64,000 nucleotides of DNA from Bacillota bacterium (lineage in GTDB: Bacteria > Bacillota > Clostridia > Acetivibrionales > DSM-1351): the NCBI GenBank assembly GCA_023398105.1, contig JAEWST010000034.1:1-64000 (forward strand). The letters are read 5' to 3'. Positions 45,036 through 54,817 of the stretch are shown in pieces (the stretch's first letter is position 1; the number at the start of each line of letters is the position of its first letter). Below the pieces are notes generated by a model. It saw only the letters and a list, made by a program, of their open reading frames with translations, did not search any database and had not been told where the DNA came from. Position numbers and translations under genes: made by a program.

Positions 45036-45179
45036 ATGGGTGAGATAAAGCTAAAGCTTAGATGATTTCTAGATAGATATTTTAGAAATTATACATTTCA
45101 AGAAGATGAAGATATGGACATCTCGAATTTTCGTTCTATAAGTTCAATTTCTAATTTTATAAAACGTAAAACGGTATAA
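45036..45179 (+). pseudogene. FkbJ-type acyl carrier protein with internal deletion
   Basis: This 47-codon frame starts at ATG and reads MGEIKLKLR, a TGA stop (45063), FLDRYFRNYTFQEDED, then directly MDISNFRSISSISNFIKRK. The two ends match the start and finish of FkbJ-like carrier proteins (FL.R.FRN..LQDDEDIF and DLDNFRSI..I..FI.RK). The about 35 central residues, including the phosphopantetheine serine, are gone. A good GAAAGG site remains before the ATG. It is clearly non-functional. Confidence 0.75.
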
Positions 45180-45191
45180 TTATAGAGGTGC

Positions 45192-45366
45192 TATAACCAT
45201 GGTGAATATGAACTTGATGCATTAGTAAATTGAAAAACCATAAAACTATTAGTTGCCAGCCTTGATAATAAGTTTGGCACATATGATTAAATTGGAATAA
45301 CACTGATTGAATGCAGGGAAGATGTATGGATTATAAAACTAATAATATCTTGAGAAATTCTTAACG
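45192..45366 (+). pseudogene. FkbH-type relic
   Basis: The frame reads GEYELDALVN, a stop, KTIKLLVASLDNKFGTYD, a stop, IGITLIECREDVWIIKL, then a stop. This follows FkbH proteins (LVASLTDRFG.YGKIGLALVE....W.LKLLLMSC). Three in-frame stops and lost ends mark it as dead. FkbH dephosphorylates and transfers a glyceryl unit to the FkbJ carrier protein, the first step to hydroxymalonyl/methoxymalonyl-ACP. Confidence 0.7.
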
Positions 45367-45381
45367 AATTGAGGTACAAAA

Positions 45382-46629
45382 ATGCATAACATAGCATTTT
45401 TATTTAGTGGGCAAGGTTCTCAATATGTCGGTATGGGGAAGTCACTTTTTGAGAACTTTTCTATAGTGCGTCAGACTTTTGAAGAGGCTAATACTGTTTT
45501 AGGATTTGATTTGGCTAAAATATGTTTTAGTGGAAGACTTTCTGAACTTAACAGACCTTTTAACATGCAACCAGCGATATTAACGTATAGTGTTGCGGCA
45601 TTTAGGTTATATATGCAGCAGTACGGCATTATTCCTCGGTTCTGTGCAGGACACAGTCTTGGAGAGTATTCAGCCTTAACCTGTGCCGGGTCAATAAATT
45701 TTGCCGATGCCATAGAAATAGTTTACAAGAGAGGTAAATTTGTTGAGGAGCTTTTGAACGAAAATGTTTCTATGTCGATAATTGATAATATTTGCAAGGA
45801 TACTGTGGCAGAAGTGTGCAGGAAATACTCAGGACAAGAGAATTATGTTACCGTATCCTGTTTTAATTCTCCTATGCAGACAACAATTTCAGGACACAAT
45901 GAAGCAGTTAGAGAAGTGGAGGACATCATCCTGGATTGTGGAGGCAAGGTAACACCGCTGATTGGCAGTGCTCCATATCACAGTTTGTTAATGACTAGTG
46001 TAGCTGATAGATTAAGGGATGTTTTGAAAGGGTATAATTTCAAACCTCAAAGATATCCAGTAATTTCTAATGTTTCAGGTAAACCGTACTCAGATAGGAA
46101 TAGTATTGTTGACGCTCTAACCACTCAATTGGTTTCACCAGTGAGATGGCAGGAAACAATGCAGTTTTTAAAAGACAAAAAAGTAGATTTGATGGTGGAA
46201 TTAGGACCTAACAATATTCTATGTAACATTTCAAGAGAAAACATTCCGGGGATAGAAACTGTATGCTTCAGCAATAATGATGAGAGGCAGTGGCTTGCCA
46301 ACCAAGTAACAGACAAAGAAAATTCTATGAAACCAGAAAGTATTTTTATTTCGAAATGTCTTGCAGCAGTTGCTGCTACCCAGAATTATAATGATGATGT
46401 GACTAAGCTTAAAGATGCTATTTTTAAGCCATGTGAATATATAAAAAGTATTCAAAAATCTGAGACACTGACAGAAAAGAAGCTTGAAGAAGTTTTGGAA
46501 AATCTGTATTTAATACTTAATGCAAAGAAAGTACCACAAACTGAGCAGTTGGAAATATTCGAGCAGATAATTGATGAAACTTGCATGATGTATTGCTTTA
46601 AAGATTTTATCCTAAATCATTTTATTTAG
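45382..46629 (+). CDS. Free-standing acyltransferase (trans-AT), second
   Basis: A 415-residue discrete acyltransferase paralogous to 43615-44883. FSGQGSQYVGMG, CAGHSLGEYSAL (nucleophile) and SAPYHSLLM (His) are intact. The C-terminal about 95 residues again form an extra helical region with a KLEEVLENLYLILNAKKV core like the first AT's RALELLQLIFESKQV. With two ATs, one may be for malonyl and the other for the substituted extender unit whose genes lie broken just upstream. GAGGTAC precedes the ATG. AT substrate cannot be read securely from sequence alone. Confidence 0.88.
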   Translation: MHNIAFLFSGQGSQYVGMGKSLFENFSIVRQTFEEANTVLGFDLAKICFSGRLSELNRPFNMQPAILTYSVAAFRLYMQQYGIIPRFCAGHSLGEYSALTCAGSINFADAIEIVYKRGKFVEELLNENVSMSIIDNICKDTVAEVCRKYSGQENYVTVSCFNSPMQTTISGHNEAVREVEDIILDCGGKVTPLIGSAPYHSLLMTSVADRLRDVLKGYNFKPQRYPVISNVSGKPYSDRNSIVDALTTQLVSPVRWQETMQFLKDKKVDLMVELGPNNILCNISRENIPGIETVCFSNNDERQWLANQVTDKENSMKPESIFISKCLAAVAATQNYNDDVTKLKDAIFKPCEYIKSIQKSETLTEKKLEEVLENLYLILNAKKVPQTEQLEIFEQIIDETCMMYCFKDFILNHFI

Positions 46630-46660
46630 GAATTAAACCTTTGTAAAGGTGGGTTATCTA

Positions 46661-49600
46661 GTGGGATTAGATATGAGTTTTATTCATGATTTAAATTTAG
46701 ATGAGTTGTACGATAAAAAACAATATAATTTCGTAGACAAGGTAGATACAACCTCAAAGGATATAGCGATTATTGGTATGGCCCTTAGATTTCCATTGGC
46801 AGATACTTTAGATGAATTTTGGGAAAATATCCGAAATGGTGTTGACTGTGTAGGGAAGCCCAGCGATGAACGGATAAAGGATATAAAATCGCACTTACAC
46901 GCATCAAACAGAGCTGAGTCTGAAATTCCTTTATCACAGGGTGCATACATAGAAACTATTGATAAATTTGACTGCCAGTTTTTTAGAATTCCTCCTAAAG
47001 AAGCCTGCGTTATGAGCCCTGCCCAAAGAATATTTATGGAAACGGCATGGAAGGCAATAGAGGACGCAGGGTATTCAAGGAATGCCATAGCGGGCAGCCG
47101 TACGGGGGTATTCCTTGGATATATAGGCGATATTGAGGGCTATAAGTATAAACAAATAATTAATGCTTCAGCCGAGGTGTTTACGCCAATGGTGGCTTTT
47201 GGAAATATTCCTTCCATGATGCCCAGCAGAATTTCTTATTACCTAGATTTAAAAGGACCAAGCATGCTTGTTGATACTGCGTGTTCTTCATCTCTTGCAG
47301 CAGTACATTTAGCTTGTCAATCGATTAGAAATGATGAAAGTGACATGGCATTGGCTGGCGGGGTCAAAATAAACCTTATTCCCTTGGAGAATAGTGAAAA
47401 GACTGGAATGGAGTCTTCAAATGGTAGGTCAATGTCCTTTGATGACAACGGGGATGGGATAGGAGTTGGAGAAGGTGTGGCTTGTATTTTACTTAAGCCA
47501 CTAGATAAGGCAATTAAAGACAAGGATAACATATATGCTGTAATTAAAGGAAGTGCTTTAAATCAGGATGGGAATACAATTGGCATAACAGCTCCAAGTG
47601 TTGAACAACAAAAAGCTGTTATTTTAGAGGCATGGAAAAAGTCAGGTATAGACCCTAGAACAATAGCATATATTGAAGCCCATGGATCTGGAACAAAAAT
47701 TGGTGATCCTATTGAGATTGATGCTATAAGCAGAGCCTTTGAGAAATTTACCAATAAAAAACAGTTCTGTGCAATAAGCTCTGTAAAATCAAATATAGGA
47801 CATTTACATGAAGCATCGGGAATTGCTGGCTTAATAAAAGCAGTGCTCAGCTTGAAAAACAAAGAATTACCTAGGACAATACATTTTGATAAACCTAATG
47901 AGAAGATAGAGTTTGAAAAGACGCCTGTATATATTAATGTAAGGCAGAAAAAGTGGGAAGCAAATAATACAACTAGAAGATGCGGAGTCAGTTCTTTCGG
48001 AATTTCAGGAACAAACTGCCATATGATTGTTGAGGAGGCTCCAAAATCATCAAGCGATATAACTTTACAACAGACTACGTTTAATATTTTTAAGCTGTCT
48101 GGCATTGAAGAGGGTACAATAAAAAGACTCGTTGCTTTATATATAGATTTCTTAAACTCAAGTAATGATATAAACCTTGAAAATGTTTGTTTTACTGCCA
48201 ATACAGGACGTGGAGATTACCCCTGCAGGTTAATTGTTCTGGCATCCAGTAAAGGGGAATTACTTCAAAAATTGATGGATTTCTGCTTTGACACTGACGA
48301 AGAAAATGGGGTGTTTTATAACGAAACAAAATCTTTTGGCAAAACAACGAGAAGAAGTGAATATAAAATTGTCACAGGATATAAAGCCCTGAAGCTCATA
48401 AATAATGAAGAAAGTATAAAGAATTCTCTGAGTGATATAGCAAAAGCTTATGTAAATGGTGCAGAGGTTGATTGGGTTATGCTATACAAAGGGACTAATT
48501 ATCATAGAATCAGCCTGCCTACATATCCTTTTCAAAATAAAAGATGTTGGGTAGAATACACTCAAGAACAATTAGCTGGTTACAATGTGGGCAATATAGG
48601 CAGTTTTCATAAGTTAATACAAGAAACACCTGAGAATTTAGAACAACATAGCTATAAAGGCGAAACTGATATAGAAAATATAACTCTCTGTCTAAAAGAT
48701 ATGTTTAATAAGGTATTACATATTGATAAAGAAAAAATAAATATTAATGAGCATGTTGTGGAAATAGGGCTTGACTCGGTAAATCTAACACAGATAAAGT
48801 CCGCTATACAAGAAAAATTTGGAATCGAAATTTCTATGCAGATGTTTTTTGATAACCTTACAAGTATTAATGCCATCGCTGAATATATATATAAGAATAG
48901 TGATAATTCTTCCTTGCTTTGCAGCAAAATAGAAAGCAAAACTGAAGAATTAAACCAAATGAGACCCGAAACATATAAAATAGGCATCAATGACAAACTG
49001 GAATTATTATTACGAGACTTCGCTAATACTGAAAATATAAACATGGAGAAATCCAAGCTACAATCAATTATTGATAAACAGCTTCAATTAATTAGTATGC
49101 AATTGGAAGTATTTAAAGAATATTGCATGCTAGAGCAAAAATCTGATTATTTCAAGCCGGTTAATAAAAAGGATAATGAACCGTGTACAGCTGGAATTAT
49201 TGAGAATAACAATACAATTAATTATCAGGAAATTAAACAGGATGAAGGAAGCGTAGGTGTTAGTACTAATAGCACAATACCTCTGACTCTTGAACAAAAA
49301 CAAATATGGTTTGTGTCAAATCTGGGGAATAATGAGTCCTGTGCTTATAATGAAACTGTTATGCTTGAATTTAAAGGAGACTTTCGGCCTGATAATGCAA
49401 GAAATGCTATAAAGCTAATTATAGAGCGCCATGAATCGCTAAGAACAAAAATCAGCACGGATGGTGAATACCAAATTGTACTTCCAGAGGCTAATATCGA
49501 AATTCCTTTTATGGACTATACGGATTTGAATAATGAGAGAGAGAAAGAGAGTGAAATAAATGAGTGGCTATTTCTTAATAGTAGAAAGCATTTTGATTTG

Positions 49601-52600
49601 ACATTTCCTCCACTGTTCAGAGCAAATATTATAAAGCTTGAAGAAAAAAGGCATATTCTTATTCTTTCATTACACCACATAATTGCCAGTGGCTGGTCAT
49701 TGAATGTAATATTTAATGAATTTATTGAAATTTATTATTCCGAAATGTCAGGAGTTAAACCTAGTTTATCAAAGCCCGTACAATTCAGAGAATATATCCT
49801 ATGGAAGGATAAACAACAGTCAAAGCAAGAAAAAAAAGAAGCTATATTATTCTGGAGAGAAAAATATTCAAAATCTAATCTAGAAAATAAACTTGAACTC
49901 GATTTTTGGAACAATTACAGCAATAGAACTTCATTTGACGGAGAGAGGCAAACAAGAGTTATTGATTCTACATTGTACGCTGAATTAAAGAAGTTTAGCA
50001 CAAAACTTGGCTGCAGTTTGTTTATTTCACTATTGACTTCATTTAAACTATTGCTTCATAAAATGGTTTCTTTGAAAGAGATAGCTGTTGGAATTCCTGT
50101 CTCTGGACAAGTAGCTATGGGAGCCGAATGTTTGGTTGGAAATTGTACAAGTGTACTGCCAGTTATCAGTCATATTGATGAAAACACTCTGGTAAGTGAT
50201 TATCTACAGAATATAAATAAATATGTTAATGATGTTATTAAGTATCAGGCATATTCTATTGCAGATATGGAAGAGGATCTGGTTTTAAAAAGTATTGTGC
50301 CAGTTACTATGGTATTTAACATGAACCGGCCTGTAACAAATCTTAAGTTTACGGATTTCACAGTAAATGTTCTTACATATCCGATTAGTTATACAAAATA
50401 TGATTTGTTTTTCAATGCTGTTGTACTTGACGGTGAGTTAAATTTAACTATTGACTATAGAACTGCTTTGTATGATAGAAATTTGATAGATGTTTGGCTA
50501 GACTACTATGTACAGATTTTAAAGAAAATAGTTGAGAATCCAATGGTCGCAATATCGGAATTACCGTATTCGTTTGAAAATGTAACTCAAAAGCAATTAT
50601 TGGCAAATAGGGAGACTGTTAATGAAGCTGGTAAAAAAACTTGTGAACGTAACAACAAAGTAACCTATAGCAATGAATATTCAGGGATATATTCTGATTG
50701 GTCTAATAAGCTTAAGTCAATATTTGGGGAAGTGCTAAATATTGAAAATATTAATGAAAATGATAATTTTTTTGAAATAAGTGGTAATTCACTCAAGGCT
50801 ATTGCACTTTTATCAAGAATACATAAAGAACTGAATGTAAAGGTTTCTCTGGGTGATATATTTAAATATCCCACAATTAAAGAGCTGTCTCAACATATAA
50901 GCAAGTATAAAAACAGTGAGCTCCTTCCGATTCAAAAAATTAGAGAATTAGATTATTACCCGCTTTCCTCTGCCCAAAAAAGAATGTTTGTATTAAGAGA
51001 AATTGAAGGTAAGGATGGAATAAGCTATAACATACCTGGAGTTGCAATGCTGGAAGGAAAAATAGACAAGGACAGGCTGGAATATGCTATCAAGGCCTTG
51101 ATTAAAAGACATGAAACACTAAGAACTTCATTTGAAACAATTGATGGAGAAGTAGTACAGATGATACATGGAGAAGTTGATTTTAATGTTGTTTATTTTG
51201 TTTGCGAAAATGAAAAATGGGAGGAAATAGCAGGAGATTTTATAGAACCCTTTGATTTAGCTGTAGCTCCATTGTTCAGGGTTGGAATAATACAATTAGC
51301 AGCTAATAAGAATATACTTGTCATTGATATGCATCATATTATAGCGGATGGCATTTCAGGAGGAATTCTACTAAAGGACTTTAAAAATTTATATGAAGGA
51401 AAAAGTCTACCAGAGTTAAGAGTGCAGTACAAAGATTTTGTTGCATGGCAGGAAACCCTTTTTAAAACTAATTACTACAGAAAGCAAGAAGAGTACTGGT
51501 TAAGGACTTTTGCCGGAGGAATACCTGATGTTAGCATGACTTGCGACTATGTGAGGCCAGCAGTTCGAAGTTTTAAAGGAAAAAGACATATATTCTCAAC
51601 AAGTAAAGAATTAACTCAAAAGCTTAATTACATTTGTGCAGAAAAAAGTGTAACACTTAACATAATAGTACTTGCAGCTTTTAATGTACTTTTAATGAAA
51701 TACACTGGTCAGGATGATATAGTTATTGGCTCACTTACTGGTGGAAGGTCGCATCCTAATATAGAAAACAATATCGGGATGTTTGTAAATACTTTGGCAA
51801 TAAGAAATTATCCTAGAGAATGGAAAAAATTTGAGGAATTCCTTGAAGAGGTACAGGAAAATACTATAAAAGCGTATGAAAACCAAGACTATCAATTTGA
51901 CTCATTAGTAGAAAAACTTGAAATAGAACGAAATGCAAGCAGACACCCAATATTCCAAAATCTGGTTGTAATGCAGAATATGGACGACTACGCACCATAT
52001 ATAGGGGACTTAAAATTTACATCTATAGATTTTGATGCAGGTATTGTTGGTTTTGATCTAGTAATGCAAGGCTATTTGGATAATGAAGTTCTTAGTTTCA
52101 AAATTGATTATTGTACATTGCTTTATAAAAACCAAACGATAGAAGCCTTATCAAGGCAGTTTCTGTATATACTTGAACAAATTGCAGATAATCAGCAGCT
52201 GAGTTTAGCGGAAATCCAACTAATGAGAGAAAATGAGAAGAAATCAATTATTTATGATTATAATAATATAGAAACTGATTATCAAAAATCAAAAACAATT
52301 TACCAAATTTTTGCACAGCAAGTAACCGAGTTTCCTGACAAAATAGCACTATCTTTTAATGACAGCGTGATGACTTATAAAGAGCTGGATAGCAGGGTGG
52401 ATAAGCTAGCTTATGTGATGAGCGAGAAGGGAATCGCTCATGGAGATGTAGTAGGTTTAATTACTGATCGTTCTTTTAATATGATTGCGTCAATCATGGG
52501 GATTTTAAAGGTAGGTGCTTCATATCTCCCAATTGATCCCGAACATCCAAGGGAAAGAATTATATCCATGCTTGATGACAGTAAAGCTAGTGCAATAATT

Positions 52601-54796
52601 ACTCAAGACAAGTATATAGATAAAAACTTGTTTGTTACGAATAATACTTTCGTTGAAAATGGCGATGAATTACCTGAGCCTGCTAACCGCAGTATTATTT
52701 CTTTGGATCAAATAGACTATGCCCAAGAAGTTACTAAACCAATAAAGCCAAGTGATGAAGTGAGTGCAAATGATGTAGCTTATATCATGTATACTTCAGG
52801 AACATCGGGTAAACCAAAAGCAAACTTAATAGCTAATTATAATATAACCAGGGTAGTAAAGAATACAAATTATATTACAATTAATAACAATGACAGGCTT
52901 TTACAGCTTTCAAATTATGCCTTTGATGGCTCTGTATTTGACATTTTCGGTGCACTTTTAAATGGGGCTGAACTGATTTTAATTGATAATGATACAGTTT
53001 TGGATATGAACAAGCTTTCCGAAGTTATAATGAGAATGAATGTTTCAGTATTTTTTACAACTACAGCATTATTCAACTTAATGGTGGATTTAAATATTGA
53101 TGCATTAAAAAACGTAAGAAAGATTCTTTTCGGTGGTGAAAGGGTTTCAATAAATCATGTGAATAAAGCTTTAAAACATTTAGGGAAAGATAGAATAATT
53201 CATGTTTATGGGCCTACTGAAAGCACAGTTTTCGCAACGTATTATCCTGTTAATGAAATAGATTGTAATACCGGAACTGTTCCTATAGGTAAACCAATAG
53301 CAAATACCAAAGTATACATTTTGGATCAAAAGGGCAATATACTTCCTCCTGGTATTCCAGGAGAATTATGTATATCCGGAGATGGCCTCGGCTTAGGTTA
53401 TTTAAATTCTGAGGAACTTGAAAAATCAAAATTTGTACCGAATCCGTTTATTAAAGGAAAAAGGATGTACAGAACAGGAGACATCGCTAAATACCTTCCT
53501 TGCTTAAATATTGAGTATATTGGGAGAAAAGACAATCAGGTAAAAATTAGGGGGTTCAGAATAGAACTTGAAGAGATTGAAGTGCTCTTGCTAAAGCATA
53601 TACATGTCAAAGAAGCTGCTGCCATTCTTAAAGAAGAGGCAAATGGAACAAGCAATTTATATGTGTATTTTGTTTCTAATGAGCTATTGGATGTTAGTGA
53701 ACTAAAGAGCTACCTGTCACAGAGTCTTCCAAGGCAGTTCATACCATCCTTCTTTATTCAACTAGAGAAAATGCCGTTGACATCCAACAAGAAGATTGAT
53801 AGAAATGCACTGTTTAAATTAAATGACAGGTATGCAAATTTTGCTTCAGCACCAAAGGTCAGCTTTGATGAAAAAAATTCGTTGGAGAAGGGACAGTCTG
53901 GTAAGGAGAGTCTGGATTTAGCATCAACTCAGGACGAAGTGCTGGATAAAATAGAGGAAAAGTTGTTGAATATATGGAAGCAGGTATTATGTACAGACAG
54001 CATAGATATTAATGCAAACTTTTTTGATATAGGTGGAAATTCTATATTGCTTATTAAAATGAGGGATTTAATTGACAAGGAATATCAGAAAAAGGTTCTT
54101 GTTACCGATATATTTGCAAACGCCTCTATTAAAAAGCTTGCAAAGTTAATTTATTATAATCTAAGCAGTCCTGCAGAAGCTAAGTCAATGCTATTTGATA
54201 ACATTGAAATTGCACCTGAATATTTTTTACAAGCAGGTGAAAAAAATAATAAAGAAGTATACAGCATTTCAATTAGTGCAAAAGAACTGGATCAATTAGG
54301 TTATATTGCAAATAAAGAAAATATAAGTATCAGTAAAGTCTTATATGCTGTTTTTGTATATTTAATCACACAAATTACTGACCAATCCATGATAACAATA
54401 CAATCACTTATGAATAATAGCAATGAAGTCAAACCAATTAGTTTTGATTTTAAGAATATTTCTTCATTTGAGGATTTCATAAAGATGATTAAAGAAGGGT
54501 TGGAATCTTTTGAGCTGTCAAATACATATCAAATAAATGAAATAACTAGTGGGCAAGTGGATCAGAAAAACTATTCTATAGTTCCATTTGTTTACATATC
54601 AGCTCTACTGAATACCAGAATTAACTTGAATGATGTATATGACCTTATTATGGAAATCAATGAATCAGAGAAAGGCTATGAGTTATCATTTGATTTTAAC
54701 AGTAGACGTCTGAGGAGTATCAAAATTAAGAAAATTGTTAATGGTTACTTAAAATTATTAAAAGTCCTATATGATGATTATAAAGAAAAAGTATAG
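46661..54796 (+). CDS. PKS-NRPS hybrid: KS-ACP-C-PCP-C-A-PCP-partial C
   Basis: A 2711-residue assembly-line protein. The KS (about 33-470) has DTACSSSL (Cys208), EAHGSGT (His341) and NIGHL (His381). No AT follows, hence trans-AT. An ACP is at about 675-755 (GLDSV, Ser706). The first condensation domain (about 875-1300) has HHIIASG, with Ser1010 in place of the usual Asp. A PCP follows (ISGNS, Ser1377), then a second condensation domain with intact HHIIADG (1558-1564), an adenylation domain (about 1885-2400, YTSGTSGKPK at 2044), a PCP (IGGNS, Ser2461) and a partial C domain. My by-eye pocket code DGFFLGVVF(K) resembles isoleucine. GTG 46661 is chosen for AAAGGTGGG upstream. Confidence 0.92.
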   Translation: MGLDMSFIHDLNLDELYDKKQYNFVDKVDTTSKDIAIIGMALRFPLADTLDEFWENIRNGVDCVGKPSDERIKDIKSHLHASNRAESEIPLSQGAYIETIDKFDCQFFRIPPKEACVMSPAQRIFMETAWKAIEDAGYSRNAIAGSRTGVFLGYIGDIEGYKYKQIINASAEVFTPMVAFGNIPSMMPSRISYYLDLKGPSMLVDTACSSSLAAVHLACQSIRNDESDMALAGGVKINLIPLENSEKTGMESSNGRSMSFDDNGDGIGVGEGVACILLKPLDKAIKDKDNIYAVIKGSALNQDGNTIGITAPSVEQQKAVILEAWKKSGIDPRTIAYIEAHGSGTKIGDPIEIDAISRAFEKFTNKKQFCAISSVKSNIGHLHEASGIAGLIKAVLSLKNKELPRTIHFDKPNEKIEFEKTPVYINVRQKKWEANNTTRRCGVSSFGISGTNCHMIVEEAPKSSSDITLQQTTFNIFKLSGIEEGTIKRLVALYIDFLNSSNDINLENVCFTANTGRGDYPCRLIVLASSKGELLQKLMDFCFDTDEENGVFYNETKSFGKTTRRSEYKIVTGYKALKLINNEESIKNSLSDIAKAYVNGAEVDWVMLYKGTNYHRISLPTYPFQNKRCWVEYTQEQLAGYNVGNIGSFHKLIQETPENLEQHSYKGETDIENITLCLKDMFNKVLHIDKEKININEHVVEIGLDSVNLTQIKSAIQEKFGIEISMQMFFDNLTSINAIAEYIYKNSDNSSLLCSKIESKTEELNQMRPETYKIGINDKLELLLRDFANTENINMEKSKLQSIIDKQLQLISMQLEVFKEYCMLEQKSDYFKPVNKKDNEPCTAGIIENNNTINYQEIKQDEGSVGVSTNSTIPLTLEQKQIWFVSNLGNNESCAYNETVMLEFKGDFRPDNARNAIKLIIERHESLRTKISTDGEYQIVLPEANIEIPFMDYTDLNNEREKESEINEWLFLNSRKHFDLTFPPLFRANIIKLEEKRHILILSLHHIIASGWSLNVIFNEFIEIYYSEMSGVKPSLSKPVQFREYILWKDKQQSKQEKKEAILFWREKYSKSNLENKLELDFWNNYSNRTSFDGERQTRVIDSTLYAELKKFSTKLGCSLFISLLTSFKLLLHKMVSLKEIAVGIPVSGQVAMGAECLVGNCTSVLPVISHIDENTLVSDYLQNINKYVNDVIKYQAYSIADMEEDLVLKSIVPVTMVFNMNRPVTNLKFTDFTVNVLTYPISYTKYDLFFNAVVLDGELNLTIDYRTALYDRNLIDVWLDYYVQILKKIVENPMVAISELPYSFENVTQKQLLANRETVNEAGKKTCERNNKVTYSNEYSGIYSDWSNKLKSIFGEVLNIENINENDNFFEISGNSLKAIALLSRIHKELNVKVSLGDIFKYPTIKELSQHISKYKNSELLPIQKIRELDYYPLSSAQKRMFVLREIEGKDGISYNIPGVAMLEGKIDKDRLEYAIKALIKRHETLRTSFETIDGEVVQMIHGEVDFNVVYFVCENEKWEEIAGDFIEPFDLAVAPLFRVGIIQLAANKNILVIDMHHIIADGISGGILLKDFKNLYEGKSLPELRVQYKDFVAWQETLFKTNYYRKQEEYWLRTFAGGIPDVSMTCDYVRPAVRSFKGKRHIFSTSKELTQKLNYICAEKSVTLNIIVLAAFNVLLMKYTGQDDIVIGSLTGGRSHPNIENNIGMFVNTLAIRNYPREWKKFEEFLEEVQENTIKAYENQDYQFDSLVEKLEIERNASRHPIFQNLVVMQNMDDYAPYIGDLKFTSIDFDAGIVGFDLVMQGYLDNEVLSFKIDYCTLLYKNQTIEALSRQFLYILEQIADNQQLSLAEIQLMRENEKKSIIYDYNNIETDYQKSKTIYQIFAQQVTEFPDKIALSFNDSVMTYKELDSRVDKLAYVMSEKGIAHGDVVGLITDRSFNMIASIMGILKVGASYLPIDPEHPRERIISMLDDSKASAIITQDKYIDKNLFVTNNTFVENGDELPEPANRSIISLDQIDYAQEVTKPIKPSDEVSANDVAYIMYTSGTSGKPKANLIANYNITRVVKNTNYITINNNDRLLQLSNYAFDGSVFDIFGALLNGAELILIDNDTVLDMNKLSEVIMRMNVSVFFTTTALFNLMVDLNIDALKNVRKILFGGERVSINHVNKALKHLGKDRIIHVYGPTESTVFATYYPVNEIDCNTGTVPIGKPIANTKVYILDQKGNILPPGIPGELCISGDGLGLGYLNSEELEKSKFVPNPFIKGKRMYRTGDIAKYLPCLNIEYIGRKDNQVKIRGFRIELEEIEVLLLKHIHVKEAAAILKEEANGTSNLYVYFVSNELLDVSELKSYLSQSLPRQFIPSFFIQLEKMPLTSNKKIDRNALFKLNDRYANFASAPKVSFDEKNSLEKGQSGKESLDLASTQDEVLDKIEEKLLNIWKQVLCTDSIDINANFFDIGGNSILLIKMRDLIDKEYQKKVLVTDIFANASIKKLAKLIYYNLSSPAEAKSMLFDNIEIAPEYFLQAGEKNNKEVYSISISAKELDQLGYIANKENISISKVLYAVFVYLITQITDQSMITIQSLMNNSNEVKPISFDFKNISSFEDFIKMIKEGLESFELSNTYQINEITSGQVDQKNYSIVPFVYISALLNTRINLNDVYDLIMEINESEKGYELSFDFNSRRLRSIKIKKIVNGYLKLLKVLYDDYKEKV

Positions 54797-54817
54797 TTAA
54801 AAAGTATTGGAGATAAA

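Noticed and set aside
46649..46660. GTG 46649 as start of the large PKS-NRPS
   Set aside because: It overlaps the AAAGGTGGG ribosome binding site, which is correctly spaced for GTG 46661.
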